DNA from: CAYMUN01 sp964393835
Lineage (GTDB): Bacteria; Patescibacteriota; Saccharimonadia; Saccharimonadales; UBA4665
DNA length: 42,247 bases
Assembly: GCA_964393835.1 (NCBI GenBank)
Contig: CAYMUN010000008.1
Coordinates: 1 to 42,247 of the forward strand
Direction: 5' to 3'
Numbering within the stretch: position 1 is the first letter of the stretch; each line of letters starts with the position of its first letter. The translations under genes and the position numbers were made by a program. The notes under the pieces are model-generated. The model did no database searches. It worked only from the letters and a program-made list of their open reading frames with translations, and was not told the origin of the DNA. Shown piece after piece: positions 14,360 through 23,245 of this stretch.

Positions 14360-15397
14360 TTACGGGGCGGGAGCTACTACGGTAACGGTGTTGGAGCTAG
14401 GGCTGGTGCCGACGCTGTTTATTGCGCGGATAAAGAAGGTGTGGGTGCTACTAGCTGCAGCGGAAGTAACATAGCTGGTTGTTGAGGCCGTTACGGTTGC
14501 GACCAAGACACTGTCCTCAAACACCTGATATGAGGTGACACTTTCGCTGGCTGGATTCGGGTTCCACTGGACGCCAATATTTTTAGGGCATGGCGCCTGG
14601 ATGCAGGTTGGTTGGGTTAAGCGGGAGGCGGTGAGACCACTTGGAGCAGTCGGCGCGCTAGTAGGTGCCGGCGGCGTATTGCCTGGTGCCGTGACGCTGA
14701 TCGTGTTAGAACTAGGGCTGGTGCCGACGCTGTTTACAGCCTGTACAAAAAAGGTGTGGGTGCTGCCACTGGCAACATTGGTAGCGTAGCTCGGTGCCGA
14801 CGAAGCCGTCACAGTCGCGACTAGGGCGCCGTCCTGAAATACTCGATAGGCAGTAACGCTCTGGGCGGCAGGATTGGGATCCCACTGGACGCCAATTACG
14901 GCTGGGCATGGTGCCTGGACACAAGCTGGTTGTGTTAAACGCGAAGTGATCAATCCACTCGGAGCAGTTGGAACGGTAGTGGGAGCCGGAGCCGTACCGG
15001 CAGTTGTAACACTTAAGGTATTGGAGTTAGGACTACTGCCAAAGCTGTTAACGGCTTGCACCACAAAAGTATACGTCGTACCGGGGGCGCCTTGGGTCGT
15101 ATAGCTAGGAGCTGCCGAAGCCGCGACGCTGGTTTCTAAGACGCCGTTACGAAATACTTTGTAGCTGGTGACGCTCTCGCCACCAGAGTTAGATTTCCAG
15201 GCCATACCAATAGCTACCGGGCAAGGTGTCTGCGAGCATGGCGGCTGAGTGGTCACAGTGACCGAATGCAGATTAGTTGGCGCGGTTGGCGCAGTAGAGG
15301 TTCCGCCCGAAGCACCGACCATCGAGGCCATTGATAATAAAAGCGCCGTAATTGCACCGGCAATTGGCAAGCGTAATTTTTGTATATGTATATGCAT
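14360..15397 (-). CDS. Secreted protein with three fibronectin type III domains
   Basis: The 345-residue protein has a signal peptide (about 1-29), then three FN3-like domains (about 38-135, 145-240, 247-343) joined by Pro/Thr/Ala linkers. Each domain carries a paired-Cys motif of the form TQPxCxQxPCP in the first strands and a VNSxGxSPxSN strand near its end. Domains 2 and 3 are nearly identical at DNA level, indicating recent duplication. There is no obvious anchor or catalytic domain, so a role in adhesion or matrix binding is likely. AGGGGA precedes the ATG at usable spacing. It lies between the MarR gene and the exporter genes on the same strand. Confidence 0.8.
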   Translation of the reverse strand: MHIHIQKLRLPIAGAITALLLSMASMVGASGGTSTAPTAPTNLHSVTVTTQPPCSQTPCPVAIGMAWKSNSGGESVTSYKVFRNGVLETSVAASAAPSYTTQGAPGTTYTFVVQAVNSFGSSPNSNTLSVTTAGTAPAPTTVPTAPSGLITSRLTQPACVQAPCPAVIGVQWDPNPAAQSVTAYRVFQDGALVATVTASSAPSYATNVASGSTHTFFVQAVNSVGTSPSSNTISVTAPGNTPPAPTSAPTAPSGLTASRLTQPTCIQAPCPKNIGVQWNPNPASESVTSYQVFEDSVLVATVTASTTSYVTSAAASSTHTFFIRAINSVGTSPSSNTVTVVAPAP

Positions 15398-15551
15398 TGA
15401 GCTGTCCCCTTTTTAGTCTCCCCATAGTATGTTCTAGAATGACTTTTGTCAAACATTGTATCGCCCATTCACTCCTGTTAAAACAGAGTGCCACGCGATT
15501 ATCTGGGGGATTTGCCGACAATCGGGGCACCACCGATCAGGATAATGCGTT

Positions 15552-16340
15552 TCATCTTGAAGCGCGACGCTTGAAAAGCCAGGTAGTAAGCGGTACACAG
15601 ACCACAATAATAGCAATGCACCAGATAGCAGCTAACCAGCCGGCGCGACCCATCGGCGTACCAACGAGCCAGGAACGCATAGCGTTAATGACTTGAGTCA
15701 GCGGTTGGTTTTCGGCGAAAACCCGCAGCACATGAGGCATAGTACTGGTCGGCACAAAGGCGCTAGAGATGAATGTCAGTGGGAAAATCACTACGAAGCC
15801 GACCCACTGGGCAGCTTCCAGACTCTTTACCACTAGCCCCAGGATAGCCGACAGCCAGGAGATCGCCAGGGTAAACAGCATAGCCAGGCCGATAACCAGT
15901 AACCATTCGCCCAGGCTGGCATTGGGCCGAAACCCGACGGCAAAACCGACGGCAATGATGATGGCCCCGGAGATGATATTACGTACCAGGTCAGAGATGA
16001 TGTGCCCGGTCACCAAGGCACTATTAGCCATTGGCAAGGAACGAAAACGGTCAACAATACCCTCTTTGAGGTCAACAGCCAGGTTGATGGTCGTGTAGTT
16101 GGCACCGAAAGCCAAGGTTTGCACCAGGATGCCGGCAAACAGATAGTTGGCGTAGCTGACATCGCCCGTATTGATAGCGCCGCCCAGTACGTAGCGGTTG
16201 AGCAGCATAAACATGATCGGAAACAGTATCAGCGACATAACCTGGTCAAGGCTGCGGATAATATGGGTGATGCTGCGTTTGGCCATAATGTAGGTATCGC
16301 TGAGGGCCCACCAAAAACTAGGATTGACGGTTTTATTCAT
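15552..16340 (-). CDS. ABC-2 type exporter permease
   Basis: The 262-residue membrane protein belongs to the ABC-2/DrrB group, with about six spans and the conserved segments QVMSLILFPIMFMLL, NYLFAGILVQTLAFG and the C-terminal FAENQPLTQVINAMRSWL. It pairs with the ATPase gene upstream, whose end overlaps its start by 8 nt. DrrAB-type exporters move hydrophobic drugs, lipids or glycans. Substrate unknown. The 154-nt gap to the FN3 gene shows no clear terminator. Confidence 0.88.
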   Translation of the reverse strand: MNKTVNPSFWWALSDTYIMAKRSITHIIRSLDQVMSLILFPIMFMLLNRYVLGGAINTGDVSYANYLFAGILVQTLAFGANYTTINLAVDLKEGIVDRFRSLPMANSALVTGHIISDLVRNIISGAIIIAVGFAVGFRPNASLGEWLLVIGLAMLFTLAISWLSAILGLVVKSLEAAQWVGFVVIFPLTFISSAFVPTSTMPHVLRVFAENQPLTQVINAMRSWLVGTPMGRAGWLAAIWCIAIIVVCVPLTTWLFKRRASR

Positions 16341-17295
16341 CGGTTTTCTCCTTTTGCATGGCGGTGCCGTGACCGGTCAGTGACAGGAACACATCATCGA
16401 GAGTCGGACGACGCAGCTCAACGCTCTCAACTTCAATTTTGGCGGCTTCCAGGCGTTGCAGTACTTGCTTGAGATCACCGACGCCCCGCTTCGTGGCAAT
16501 ACTAACCACCCGCCGCTCTTCGTCAATTTGCAATGTCTTGCCGTCGACAATTTTTTGGGCGGCCGTGAAATCACTCTTTTTAGCAATCATTAGCTCCAGT
16601 CGATCAGAGCCAACTTTAGCTTTAAGCTGGCTGGGGCTGCCCTCGGCGATAACTTTACCGTTATCAATGACCACGATCTCATCGGCCAATTGGTCGGCTT
16701 CGTCCATATACTGGGTGGTCAGTAGAATTGTCGTGCCCTGTTCTACCAATTTTTTAATCATCGCCCACATGGCGATGCGGCTGCGCGGGTCGAGCCCAGT
16801 GGTCGGCTCATCCAAAAAAATAATCGGCGGCGAAGCGATCAAGCTCATAGCTAAGTCAAGTTTGCGCCGCATACCGCCGGAATACGTTTTGACCGGCCGC
16901 TTAGCGGGCTTCACTAAATCGAATTGCTCCAGTAGCTCCTGGCCACGGGCCCGGGCGTCTTCCCGGCTCATGCGGTATAACCGGCCAATCATGTACAGGT
17001 TTTCTTCGCCGGTCAGGTATTCGTCGACGGCGGCGTATTGGCCGGTCAGGCCGATACTGCCTCGGGCTTGGGCATCCTGCTTGACGACGTCGTAACCATT
17101 GATGACGGCCTGGCCGCCGTCCGGTCGCAATAACGTACTGAGTATTCTGATGGTTGTCGTCTTGCCGGCGCCGTTAGGCCCGAGGAGCGCCAATACGGTG
17201 CCACGCTTGACGCTAAACGTGATTCCGCGCAGCACCTTTTGATCCTGATAGGATTTTTGCAAATTCTTGACGACGATGGCGGTATCATTTTTCAT
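16333..17295 (-). CDS. ABC exporter ATPase (DrrA-like)
   Basis: The 320-residue ATPase has Walker A GPNGAGKTT (39-47), the Q-loop region GLTGQYAAVDEYLTGEENL, signature YSGGMRRKLDLAMSL, Walker B FLDEPTTGLDPRS and a DrrA-type C-terminal domain ending in RRPTLDDVFLSLTGH. The frame is open to 17340, but TATACT (17308-17303) ends 7 nt before the ATG at 17295, supporting that leaderless start. It forms a two-gene operon with the permease. Confidence 0.9.
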   Translation of the reverse strand: MKNDTAIVVKNLQKSYQDQKVLRGITFSVKRGTVLALLGPNGAGKTTTIRILSTLLRPDGGQAVINGYDVVKQDAQARGSIGLTGQYAAVDEYLTGEENLYMIGRLYRMSREDARARGQELLEQFDLVKPAKRPVKTYSGGMRRKLDLAMSLIASPPIIFLDEPTTGLDPRSRIAMWAMIKKLVEQGTTILLTTQYMDEADQLADEIVVIDNGKVIAEGSPSQLKAKVGSDRLELMIAKKSDFTAAQKIVDGKTLQIDEERRVVSIATKRGVGDLKQVLQRLEAAKIEVESVELRRPTLDDVFLSLTGHGTAMQKEKTDE

Positions 17296-17340
17296 ACCAA
17301 ATAGTATACGACACTTCCTGAAGAGGGCTAAGCCTTTCAA

Positions 17341-18342
17341 TCAAAGGATCGCAAGCATTGGCGAAACGGCTTTTTCCAGGTAGTGGGTCGGGAGCTTTTG
17401 GAGGCCTGATACAACGAGGGTTTTTGGCAAGGATTGGAGCGAAATTGTGGCGGTTTGGATATGCTCATTGGCTTGGCTGAGCGTTTGGTCGATGGCACCA
17501 GACTCTTTAACGAGCTTGCGCAGTTTCTTGGATGACAGCGGTTGAGTGGGGATAGGGCCGAGCATCGGACGAATGGCCGGGGCTTGGCTGCCCTGCAAAG
17601 CTAGCAGCAGCGGCAAAGTGTAGACGCCGGTTTTGGCGTCGTTGTCGACGGGTTTGCCGAGGGCTTCGGTAGTGGCGGTGAGATCCAGGACATCATCGAT
17701 AAGCTGAAAGGCCATGCCAAAGGCTTCGCCGTATTTCTCCATAGCCTTGACTTGATGAGCTGGGAGGGCACCGGCCAGAGCACCGATTTTGCAGGCGGCC
17801 GCAAACAGTGCAGCAGTCTTATCATGGATGGCTCGGTTGTAATCCTCGATCGAGCGAGCAACGTTGTAGTCATCGGCAGTTTCGCGGCTCTGGCCATCAC
17901 ACACCGTGGCGATAGCCGTGGCTAATTCCCGGCCGATTTCCTGGCTGACAGCCGCGGCTTCAGCCACCGATAGAGCCAACAGATAGTCACCGATCACGAT
18001 AGCTTGATTGGTGCCCAGCTGGCGGCTAAGCGTCGGCTGACCCCAGCGGATGGTGGCCTGATCCATGATATCGTCGTGGACTAATGTGGCTAGGTGCGCC
18101 AGCTCAATAGCGGCGGCGGCCCTGGTCGCTGATTGGGCGACCGGCGCTCCGCCGGCAGTGGCGGCAGCAATGACCAGAATTGGCCTGAGCCGTTTACCCC
18201 GATTATTTATAAGTGCCAGAATTGGCTGACCAAGACTGGGCGTGGCCCTTGAGACTGCGTCCCGCATGGCAGTTTCAACAGCCGCGAGCTGAATAGGCAG
18301 TTGTGGTAAACCGAGCAGGTCGGCGATAGCGCTAGTCGTCAT
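17341..18342 (-). CDS. Polyprenyl diphosphate synthase
   Basis: The 333-residue protein carries both aspartate-rich motifs of trans-prenyltransferases, DDIMD (90-94, first) and DDVLD (216-220, second), plus the GKRLRP segment (49-54). It condenses isopentenyl diphosphate onto an allylic primer. The long-chain product could be a quinone side chain, and a C15 product would feed the CyoE-dependent heme O step; chain length cannot be read safely. It shares a compact divergent promoter region with cyoABCDE, which supports a link to respiration. TATGAT (18354-18349) ends 6 nt before the ATG. Confidence 0.88.
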   Translation of the reverse strand: MTTSAIADLLGLPQLPIQLAAVETAMRDAVSRATPSLGQPILALINNRGKRLRPILVIAAATAGGAPVAQSATRAAAAIELAHLATLVHDDIMDQATIRWGQPTLSRQLGTNQAIVIGDYLLALSVAEAAAVSQEIGRELATAIATVCDGQSRETADDYNVARSIEDYNRAIHDKTAALFAAACKIGALAGALPAHQVKAMEKYGEAFGMAFQLIDDVLDLTATTEALGKPVDNDAKTGVYTLPLLLALQGSQAPAIRPMLGPIPTQPLSSKKLRKLVKESGAIDQTLSQANEHIQTATISLQSLPKTLVVSGLQKLPTHYLEKAVSPMLAIL

Positions 18343-18348
18343 TAAAGA

Positions 18349-18373
18349 ATCATAGCACTGAAAATGCTATAGT
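18349..18373. promoter_or_regulatory. Divergent promoters of polyprenyl synthase and cyo operon
   Basis: Minus-strand TATGAT (18354-18349) lies 6 nt before the synthase ATG. Plus-strand TATAGT (18368-18373) lies 9 nt before the cyoA ATG at 18383, with GGAG (18374-18377) between. The two genes are only 40 nt apart, so the promoters overlap each other's upstream region. Confidence 0.45.
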
Positions 18374-18382
18374 GGAGTAGCC

Positions 18383-19216
18383 ATGAGTGTTTTGACAGTA
18401 ATGGGGATCTCGGTGCTGGATCCCGGAGGAGTAGTCGCAGCTAGGGAGCGCGACTTGATAATTACCGCCGTAGCTCTCGGCCTGCTGGTCGTCATCCCGG
18501 TTTTTATCATGACCTTTGGCATCGTCTGGAAATACCGCGACGGCCGAGGCGCCCGCTATACCCCGGACTGGGATCACAATGTCATCGCCGAATCAATTTG
18601 GTGGGGTCTGCCTTGCCTAATTATCTTATTACTGTCCGTCATTACCTGGAATAGCAGTCACCAATTAGATCCGTTTAAGCCGTTGGCCTCTACCGTCAAA
18701 CCGATAACGATCCAAGTGGTGGCCTTGCCCTGGAAATGGCTATTCATCTACCCGCAGCAAAATATTGCTACGGTCAACTACCTGCAGTTCCCCGAACAGA
18801 CGCCGGTACGCTTTGAAATCACCGCCGACGCTCCGATGAACTCGTTTTGGATTCCCCGGCTCGGCGGACAGATTTATGCCATGGCCGGCATGTCGACTGA
18901 GCTGCACCTGATGGCCGACGGCCCGGGCAGCTACCGTGGCTCGTCAGCTAACCTCAGCGGCCGTGGTTTTGCCGGCATGAAATTTATCGCCCAATCAACC
19001 TCGTCGCAGGACTTTTCGACCTGGATAGACAACGTCAAGCAATCGCCGCAAATATTAGATTTACCGGCTTATAATAAGCTCAGCCGGCCCAGCGAAAATA
19101 ACAAGCCCGCTAGTTATGCCTATAGCGATCCGGCACTCTACGATTCGATTATCCAAAAATACCTGGGGCCGGTCGGCGGGCATCACCATGGTGCCCCGGT
19201 GGGAGCGATTGAATAA
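18383..19216 (+). CDS. cyoA: Cytochrome bo3 quinol oxidase subunit II
   Basis: The 277-residue subunit has two N-terminal spans (about 25-47 and 69-91; FGIVWKYRDG, WNSSHQLDPF) and a periplasmic-type cupredoxin domain with WKWLFIYP and NSFWIPRLGGQIYAMAGM. CuA ligands are absent, as in quinol oxidases. The region LDPGGVVAARERDLI aligns with E. coli CyoA LDPKGQIGLEQRSLI, but the lipobox Cys is missing, so it should not be lipidated. The C terminus carries GGHHHG. It is first of five overlapping genes. Confidence 0.92.
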   Translation: MSVLTVMGISVLDPGGVVAARERDLIITAVALGLLVVIPVFIMTFGIVWKYRDGRGARYTPDWDHNVIAESIWWGLPCLIILLLSVITWNSSHQLDPFKPLASTVKPITIQVVALPWKWLFIYPQQNIATVNYLQFPEQTPVRFEITADAPMNSFWIPRLGGQIYAMAGMSTELHLMADGPGSYRGSSANLSGRGFAGMKFIAQSTSSQDFSTWIDNVKQSPQILDLPAYNKLSRPSENNKPASYAYSDPALYDSIIQKYLGPVGGHHHGAPVGAIE

Positions 19217-21177
19217 TGCTCGGCAAACTGAGTCTGCAAGCGCTGGATAACGGCCCGATCGTGCTCGGCGCTCAGATCACTATGCTGCTGGCCGGCATCG
19301 GAATTATTGCCCTGCTGACCTACACCAAGCGCTGGAAGTGGCTCTGGGACAATTGGCTGACCTCGCTTGATCCCAAAAAAATCGGTGTCATGTATATTAT
19401 CATCGCCTCGGTGATGTTATTGCGTGGCGTGGCCGATGCCGGTATGATCCGCTTGCAGCAAGCATTGTCAGTCGGTGATGCCCATGGCTTTTTGACTTCC
19501 GACCATTTTCAACAGGTCTTCTCGGCACATGGCACGATCATGATCTTTTTTGTGGCCATGGGTTTTATGTTTGGTCTAATCAACCTGATCGTGCCGCTGC
19601 AAATCGGTGCTCGCGACGTGGCTTTTCCGTTTTTGAATTCCATCAGCTTTTGGCTGTTTGCCGCCGGTATGCTGCTGATGAACGTCTCACTGGCTGTCGG
19701 TGAATTCGCCGCCGCCGGTTGGCTGGCTTATCCCCCCCTGTCAGAACTCGCCTACAGTCCGGGGGTCGGCGTTGACTATTGGATATGGAGTTTGCAGATC
19801 GCCGGGATTGGTAGCCTGCTGTCAGGCATTAACTTTTTGGTAACGATTCTCAGGATGCGGGCCCCCGGCATGTCACTGATGAAAATGCCGATCTTTTGCT
19901 GGAGTGTGTTGGGCAGCATGTCGCTCATCGTGTTTGCCTTTCCCATCCTGACGGTCACGCTGGCGCTGCTGGCGCTTGACCGGACACTGGGGATGCATTT
20001 CTTTACCTCGGATTTTGGCGGCAACACCATGATGTACATCAACTTGATCTGGGCCTGGGGACACCCGGAAGTCTACATATTGATCTTGCCGGCTTTTGGC
20101 GTGTTTTCCGAAGTTGTAGCGACATTCTCCCGTAAGCGGCTGTTTGGCTACACATCGATGGTTGTCGCCCTGGCTGCCATTACGTTTTTGTCATTTATCG
20201 TCTGGCTGCACCATTTCTTCACAATGGGGGCCGGGGCTAACGTCAATGCCTTTTTTGGGATCATGACGATGGTGATTGCTATCCCGACAGGCGTTAAAGT
20301 TTTTAACTGGCTGTTTACGATGTATCGCGGCCGGATCCGGCTGACGACACCGATGCTGTGGTTCCTCGGCTTCGTGGTGACTTTTTCTATCGGCGGTATG
20401 GCCGGCGTAATGATGGCCGTGCCGGCCATCGATTTTCAGGTGCACAACAGTCTTTTCTTGGTGGCCCACTTCCACACTATGATTATCGGCGGTGTGCTGT
20501 TTGGTTATTTTGCCGGCTATATGTACTGGTTTCCTAAAATCTTTGGCTTTAAGCTGCATGAGGGACTCGGCAAGTGCGCTTTTTGGTGTTGGTTTATCGG
20601 CTTTTTACTGGCCTTTGTACCGCTCTACATTTTGGGGCTGATGGGAGCCACCCGGCGGCTAGATCACTACGACGCCAGTCTTGGTTGGCAAGGATTATTC
20701 ATTGTCGCCGGAATCGGCGTGATGGTAGTGATGGCCGGCATCGGCTTCCAGCTTTTGCAGCTAATTGTCAGTATTAAGCAGCGCAAGCAAAATCTCGATA
20801 CGACTGGGGATCCGTGGGATGGCCGGACACTGGAATGGGCGACGAGCTCGCCGGCACCGCATTATAATTTTGCCGTTATTCCTGAGGTTGATGACCGCGA
20901 CGCGTTTTGGGTCATGAAACAATCAAAGACCCCTAAGCCCGTCTACCGCGACTTCCAGATGCCAAAAAATACGCCGTTTGGCCTGTACATTGCCGCCTGT
21001 GCCTTTGTTTTTGGCTTCGCCTTTATCTGGCATATCTGGTGGCTAGCGATCGTGAGTCTGCTCGGTTTGATCACCTGCGTGATTATCCGCTCCACCGACG
21101 ACGAGTTGGAATACACGGTCACGGCAGCCGAAGTCGCAGCTCATGAAACCGGCGTTAAGCCCTGGAGGCAACTATGA
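19216..21177 (+). CDS. cyoB: Cytochrome bo3 quinol oxidase subunit I
   Basis: The 653-residue catalytic subunit reduces O2 to water and pumps protons. All key residues align with E. coli CyoB at an offset of one: heme b ligands H105 and H420, CuB ligands H283, H332 and H333, heme o3 ligand H418, cross-linked Y287 in WGHPEVY, E285, and K361 of the K channel. The quinol-site set R70, D74, H97 and Q100 (E. coli R71, D75, H98, Q101) is complete, so it should oxidise a quinol. It overlaps cyoA by 1 nt and cyoC by 4 nt. Confidence 0.95.
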   Translation: MLGKLSLQALDNGPIVLGAQITMLLAGIGIIALLTYTKRWKWLWDNWLTSLDPKKIGVMYIIIASVMLLRGVADAGMIRLQQALSVGDAHGFLTSDHFQQVFSAHGTIMIFFVAMGFMFGLINLIVPLQIGARDVAFPFLNSISFWLFAAGMLLMNVSLAVGEFAAAGWLAYPPLSELAYSPGVGVDYWIWSLQIAGIGSLLSGINFLVTILRMRAPGMSLMKMPIFCWSVLGSMSLIVFAFPILTVTLALLALDRTLGMHFFTSDFGGNTMMYINLIWAWGHPEVYILILPAFGVFSEVVATFSRKRLFGYTSMVVALAAITFLSFIVWLHHFFTMGAGANVNAFFGIMTMVIAIPTGVKVFNWLFTMYRGRIRLTTPMLWFLGFVVTFSIGGMAGVMMAVPAIDFQVHNSLFLVAHFHTMIIGGVLFGYFAGYMYWFPKIFGFKLHEGLGKCAFWCWFIGFLLAFVPLYILGLMGATRRLDHYDASLGWQGLFIVAGIGVMVVMAGIGFQLLQLIVSIKQRKQNLDTTGDPWDGRTLEWATSSPAPHYNFAVIPEVDDRDAFWVMKQSKTPKPVYRDFQMPKNTPFGLYIAACAFVFGFAFIWHIWWLAIVSLLGLITCVIIRSTDDELEYTVTAAEVAAHETGVKPWRQL

Positions 21178-21758
21178 GCCAAGCCCTGAGCCACCAAGCC
21201 GAAACCGATTCCAAAACCGTCTTCGGTTTTTGGGTCTATATCATGACCGACTGCGTGCTGTTTGCCAGCTTATTTGCTACCTATGCGGTGCTGCAACACA
21301 ATAGCTACGGCGGCCCGACCGGCCAGGAATTATTCAGCCTGCCATTTGTGCTCACCGAAACCCTGATCCTGCTGACCAGTAGCTATACTTGCGGCCTGGC
21401 TATGCTAGCCGTCCGGCGCGGCGCCAAAAGCCAAGTGCTGGCCTGGTTCGCGGTAACGATGTTGTTAGGCCTGGCCTTTCTCGGTATGGAGCTCAACGAA
21501 TTCCACAAACTGGCCGCTGAGGGACATAGCTGGCGGGCTAGCGGCTTTATGTCGGCCTTCTTTACGCTGGTTGGCACTCATGGGCTGCATATCACCACCG
21601 GGCTGCTTTGGATGACAGTACTTATGAAACAGCTGTGGAGCAAAGGCCTGGTAGCTACCACCGTCCGACGCCTGACGCTGCTCAGCCTGTTTTGGCATTT
21701 CCTGGATATTGTCTGGATCTTTATCTTTAGCGTCGTTTATCTGGTGGGAGCTATATGA
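21174..21758 (+). CDS. cyoC: Cytochrome bo3 quinol oxidase subunit III
   Basis: The 194-residue, five-span protein has the subunit III core: FGFWVYIMTDCVLFASLFATY at the N terminus, FLGMELNEFHKL and GTHGLHITTGLLWM. It stabilises subunit I and supports proton uptake. The ATG overlaps the cyoB stop by 4 nt and its own stop overlaps cyoD by 4 nt. Confidence 0.93.
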   Translation: MSQALSHQAETDSKTVFGFWVYIMTDCVLFASLFATYAVLQHNSYGGPTGQELFSLPFVLTETLILLTSSYTCGLAMLAVRRGAKSQVLAWFAVTMLLGLAFLGMELNEFHKLAAEGHSWRASGFMSAFFTLVGTHGLHITTGLLWMTVLMKQLWSKGLVATTVRRLTLLSLFWHFLDIVWIFIFSVVYLVGAI

Positions 21759-22126
21759 GCCGGCAGTCAGAAACCGATCACGGCAGTTTCCAGTCGTACA
21801 CCGTGGGCTTTATATCATCGCTAATCCTGACTGGCGCCGCTTACCTGATGGTCGTTAACCAGCTGTTTAGCGGCTGGGGACTCATTATCGCCATCATGAC
21901 ACTGGCCGTCGCCCAGCTCTTGGTGCAGTTGCTATTTTTCTTGCATCTCGGTCGCGAATCAAAACCGCGCTGGAATCTGCAAGTCTTCTCGTTTATGCTG
22001 ATCGTGGTGTTCATCCTGGTCTTTGGCACGCTCTGGATTATGAAAAACCTCGATTATCATCACGGCGACCTGACGCCGCAGCAAACCGACGAATTCATAA
22101 CCAAAGATGAAGGATTCAAAAACTAA
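21755..22126 (+). CDS. cyoD: Cytochrome bo3 quinol oxidase subunit IV
   Basis: The 123-residue, three-span protein has the COX4_pro pattern: YTVGFISSLILTGAAYLMV, AVAQLLVQLLFFLHLG and LVFGTLWIMKNLDYHHG. It assists CuB assembly in the bo3 complex. It ends immediately before the GTG of cyoE. Confidence 0.9.
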   Translation: MSRQSETDHGSFQSYTVGFISSLILTGAAYLMVVNQLFSGWGLIIAIMTLAVAQLLVQLLFFLHLGRESKPRWNLQVFSFMLIVVFILVFGTLWIMKNLDYHHGDLTPQQTDEFITKDEGFKN

Positions 22127-22981
22127 GTGCTCAAAACCTATTACGATCTGACCAAGCCCGGCATCATCCGCGGGAATCTCTTGACGGCCCTGGCCGGCTT
22201 TTTACTGGCTGCCCAGGGAACTATCAACCTGCGTTTGCTCCTAGCGATTCTGGCAGGCACCACGCTGATGATTGCTTCCGGTTGTGTGTTTAATAACTAC
22301 CTCGATCGTCATATTGACAAATTGATGGCCCGAACTAACAGGCGCGCCTTGGTACTCGGCAGCGTATCCAAAATCCAGGCCCTCAGCTACGCCACGATAC
22401 TCGGCCTGGTCGGTTTTGCTATTTTGGTACGCTACACCAACTGGCTGACTACGCTAATCGGTTTGCTAGCCTTATTTTTTTACGTCGTGGTGTACGGCCT
22501 AGCCAAGCGCCGATCAATCCATGGCACTATCGTCGGCAGCCTGCCCGGAGCGGCATCTATCGTGGCCGGCTACACCGCCGTCACCGGACGGCTCGACACG
22601 ACCAGCTTACTGCTCTTTTTAATAATGGTGAGCTGGCAGATGCCACACTTCTATGCCATTGCCCTCTATCGCTACGACGATTACAAAACCGCCAAACTGC
22701 CCGTCTTACCTGTCAAAAAAGGTGTCTCGGCTACCAAAACCCAGATTATGCTGTACGTCGCTGGTTTTACGATCGCAGCAGCGGCGCTCAGTATTTTTGG
22801 CTACGCCGGCCGCTTCTATATGGTGGTTGCGTTACTGCTGGGGCTCAGCTGGTTAGGCTTCGGACTCAAAACCTACGCCATCACTGCCAGTAAAAAATGG
22901 GGCCGCCAGATGTTTCTATTTTCTTTAGTAGTCATCACTGTCCTCTGCCTCGCTCTCAGCATTGATAGCTTTATCCCCTAG
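22127..22981 (+). CDS. cyoE: Protoheme IX farnesyltransferase (heme O synthase)
   Basis: The 284-residue, UbiA-superfamily membrane enzyme farnesylates heme B to heme O, the high-spin heme of bo3 oxidase. The prenyl-binding motif NNYLDRHIDKLMARTNRR and second motif YRYDDYKTAKLPVLPVKKG are present. It starts with GTG directly after the cyoD stop. It needs farnesyl diphosphate, possibly from the adjacent prenyl synthase, and heme, for which no biosynthetic gene occurs in the window. Confidence 0.93.
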   Translation: MLKTYYDLTKPGIIRGNLLTALAGFLLAAQGTINLRLLLAILAGTTLMIASGCVFNNYLDRHIDKLMARTNRRALVLGSVSKIQALSYATILGLVGFAILVRYTNWLTTLIGLLALFFYVVVYGLAKRRSIHGTIVGSLPGAASIVAGYTAVTGRLDTTSLLLFLIMVSWQMPHFYAIALYRYDDYKTAKLPVLPVKKGVSATKTQIMLYVAGFTIAAAALSIFGYAGRFYMVVALLLGLSWLGFGLKTYAITASKKWGRQMFLFSLVVITVLCLALSIDSFIP

Positions 22982-22984
22982 AAC

Positions 22985-23242
22985 TTATTTGGGTTTGTTG
23001 GCTTTGCGGTTGATTTTATCGGAGCGGGCCCTCGAGGTGTCGATTACTTTTTGAAGTTCCTTCTTGACACGATCAAGATGGGGCTTAACCCAGTCAAATT
23101 CCAAAGACAAGATAAATAGCCCGACAAAACAGATAAGAATCCCTGGGCCCGGCAACGGTATCAAGATAACACCGATTACAAAAATAGCCACACCAATCAC
23201 AAATACTACGATTTTGCGCAGGTATTTGATTAAGAACTTCAT
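22985..23242 (-). CDS. PGPGW-family small membrane protein
   Basis: The 85-residue protein has two adjacent spans (IVVFVIGVAIFVIGVILIPL and ILICFVGLFILSLEF) with the conserved LPGPG motif between them and FDWVK after the second, as in the PGPGW family (putative transmembrane protein). A basic cytoplasmic tail follows. TATACT (23255-23250) ends 7 nt before the ATG, predicting a leaderless mRNA. It converges on cyoE with a 3-nt gap. Confidence 0.8.
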   Translation of the reverse strand: MKFLIKYLRKIVVFVIGVAIFVIGVILIPLPGPGILICFVGLFILSLEFDWVKPHLDRVKKELQKVIDTSRARSDKINRKANKPK

Positions 23243-23245
23243 GCT

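Noticed and set aside
14360..15397. CRISPR-like repeats in the FN3 gene
   Set aside because: The repeats are in-frame protein domains of about 100 residues, not short repeats with unique spacers; no cas genes are present.
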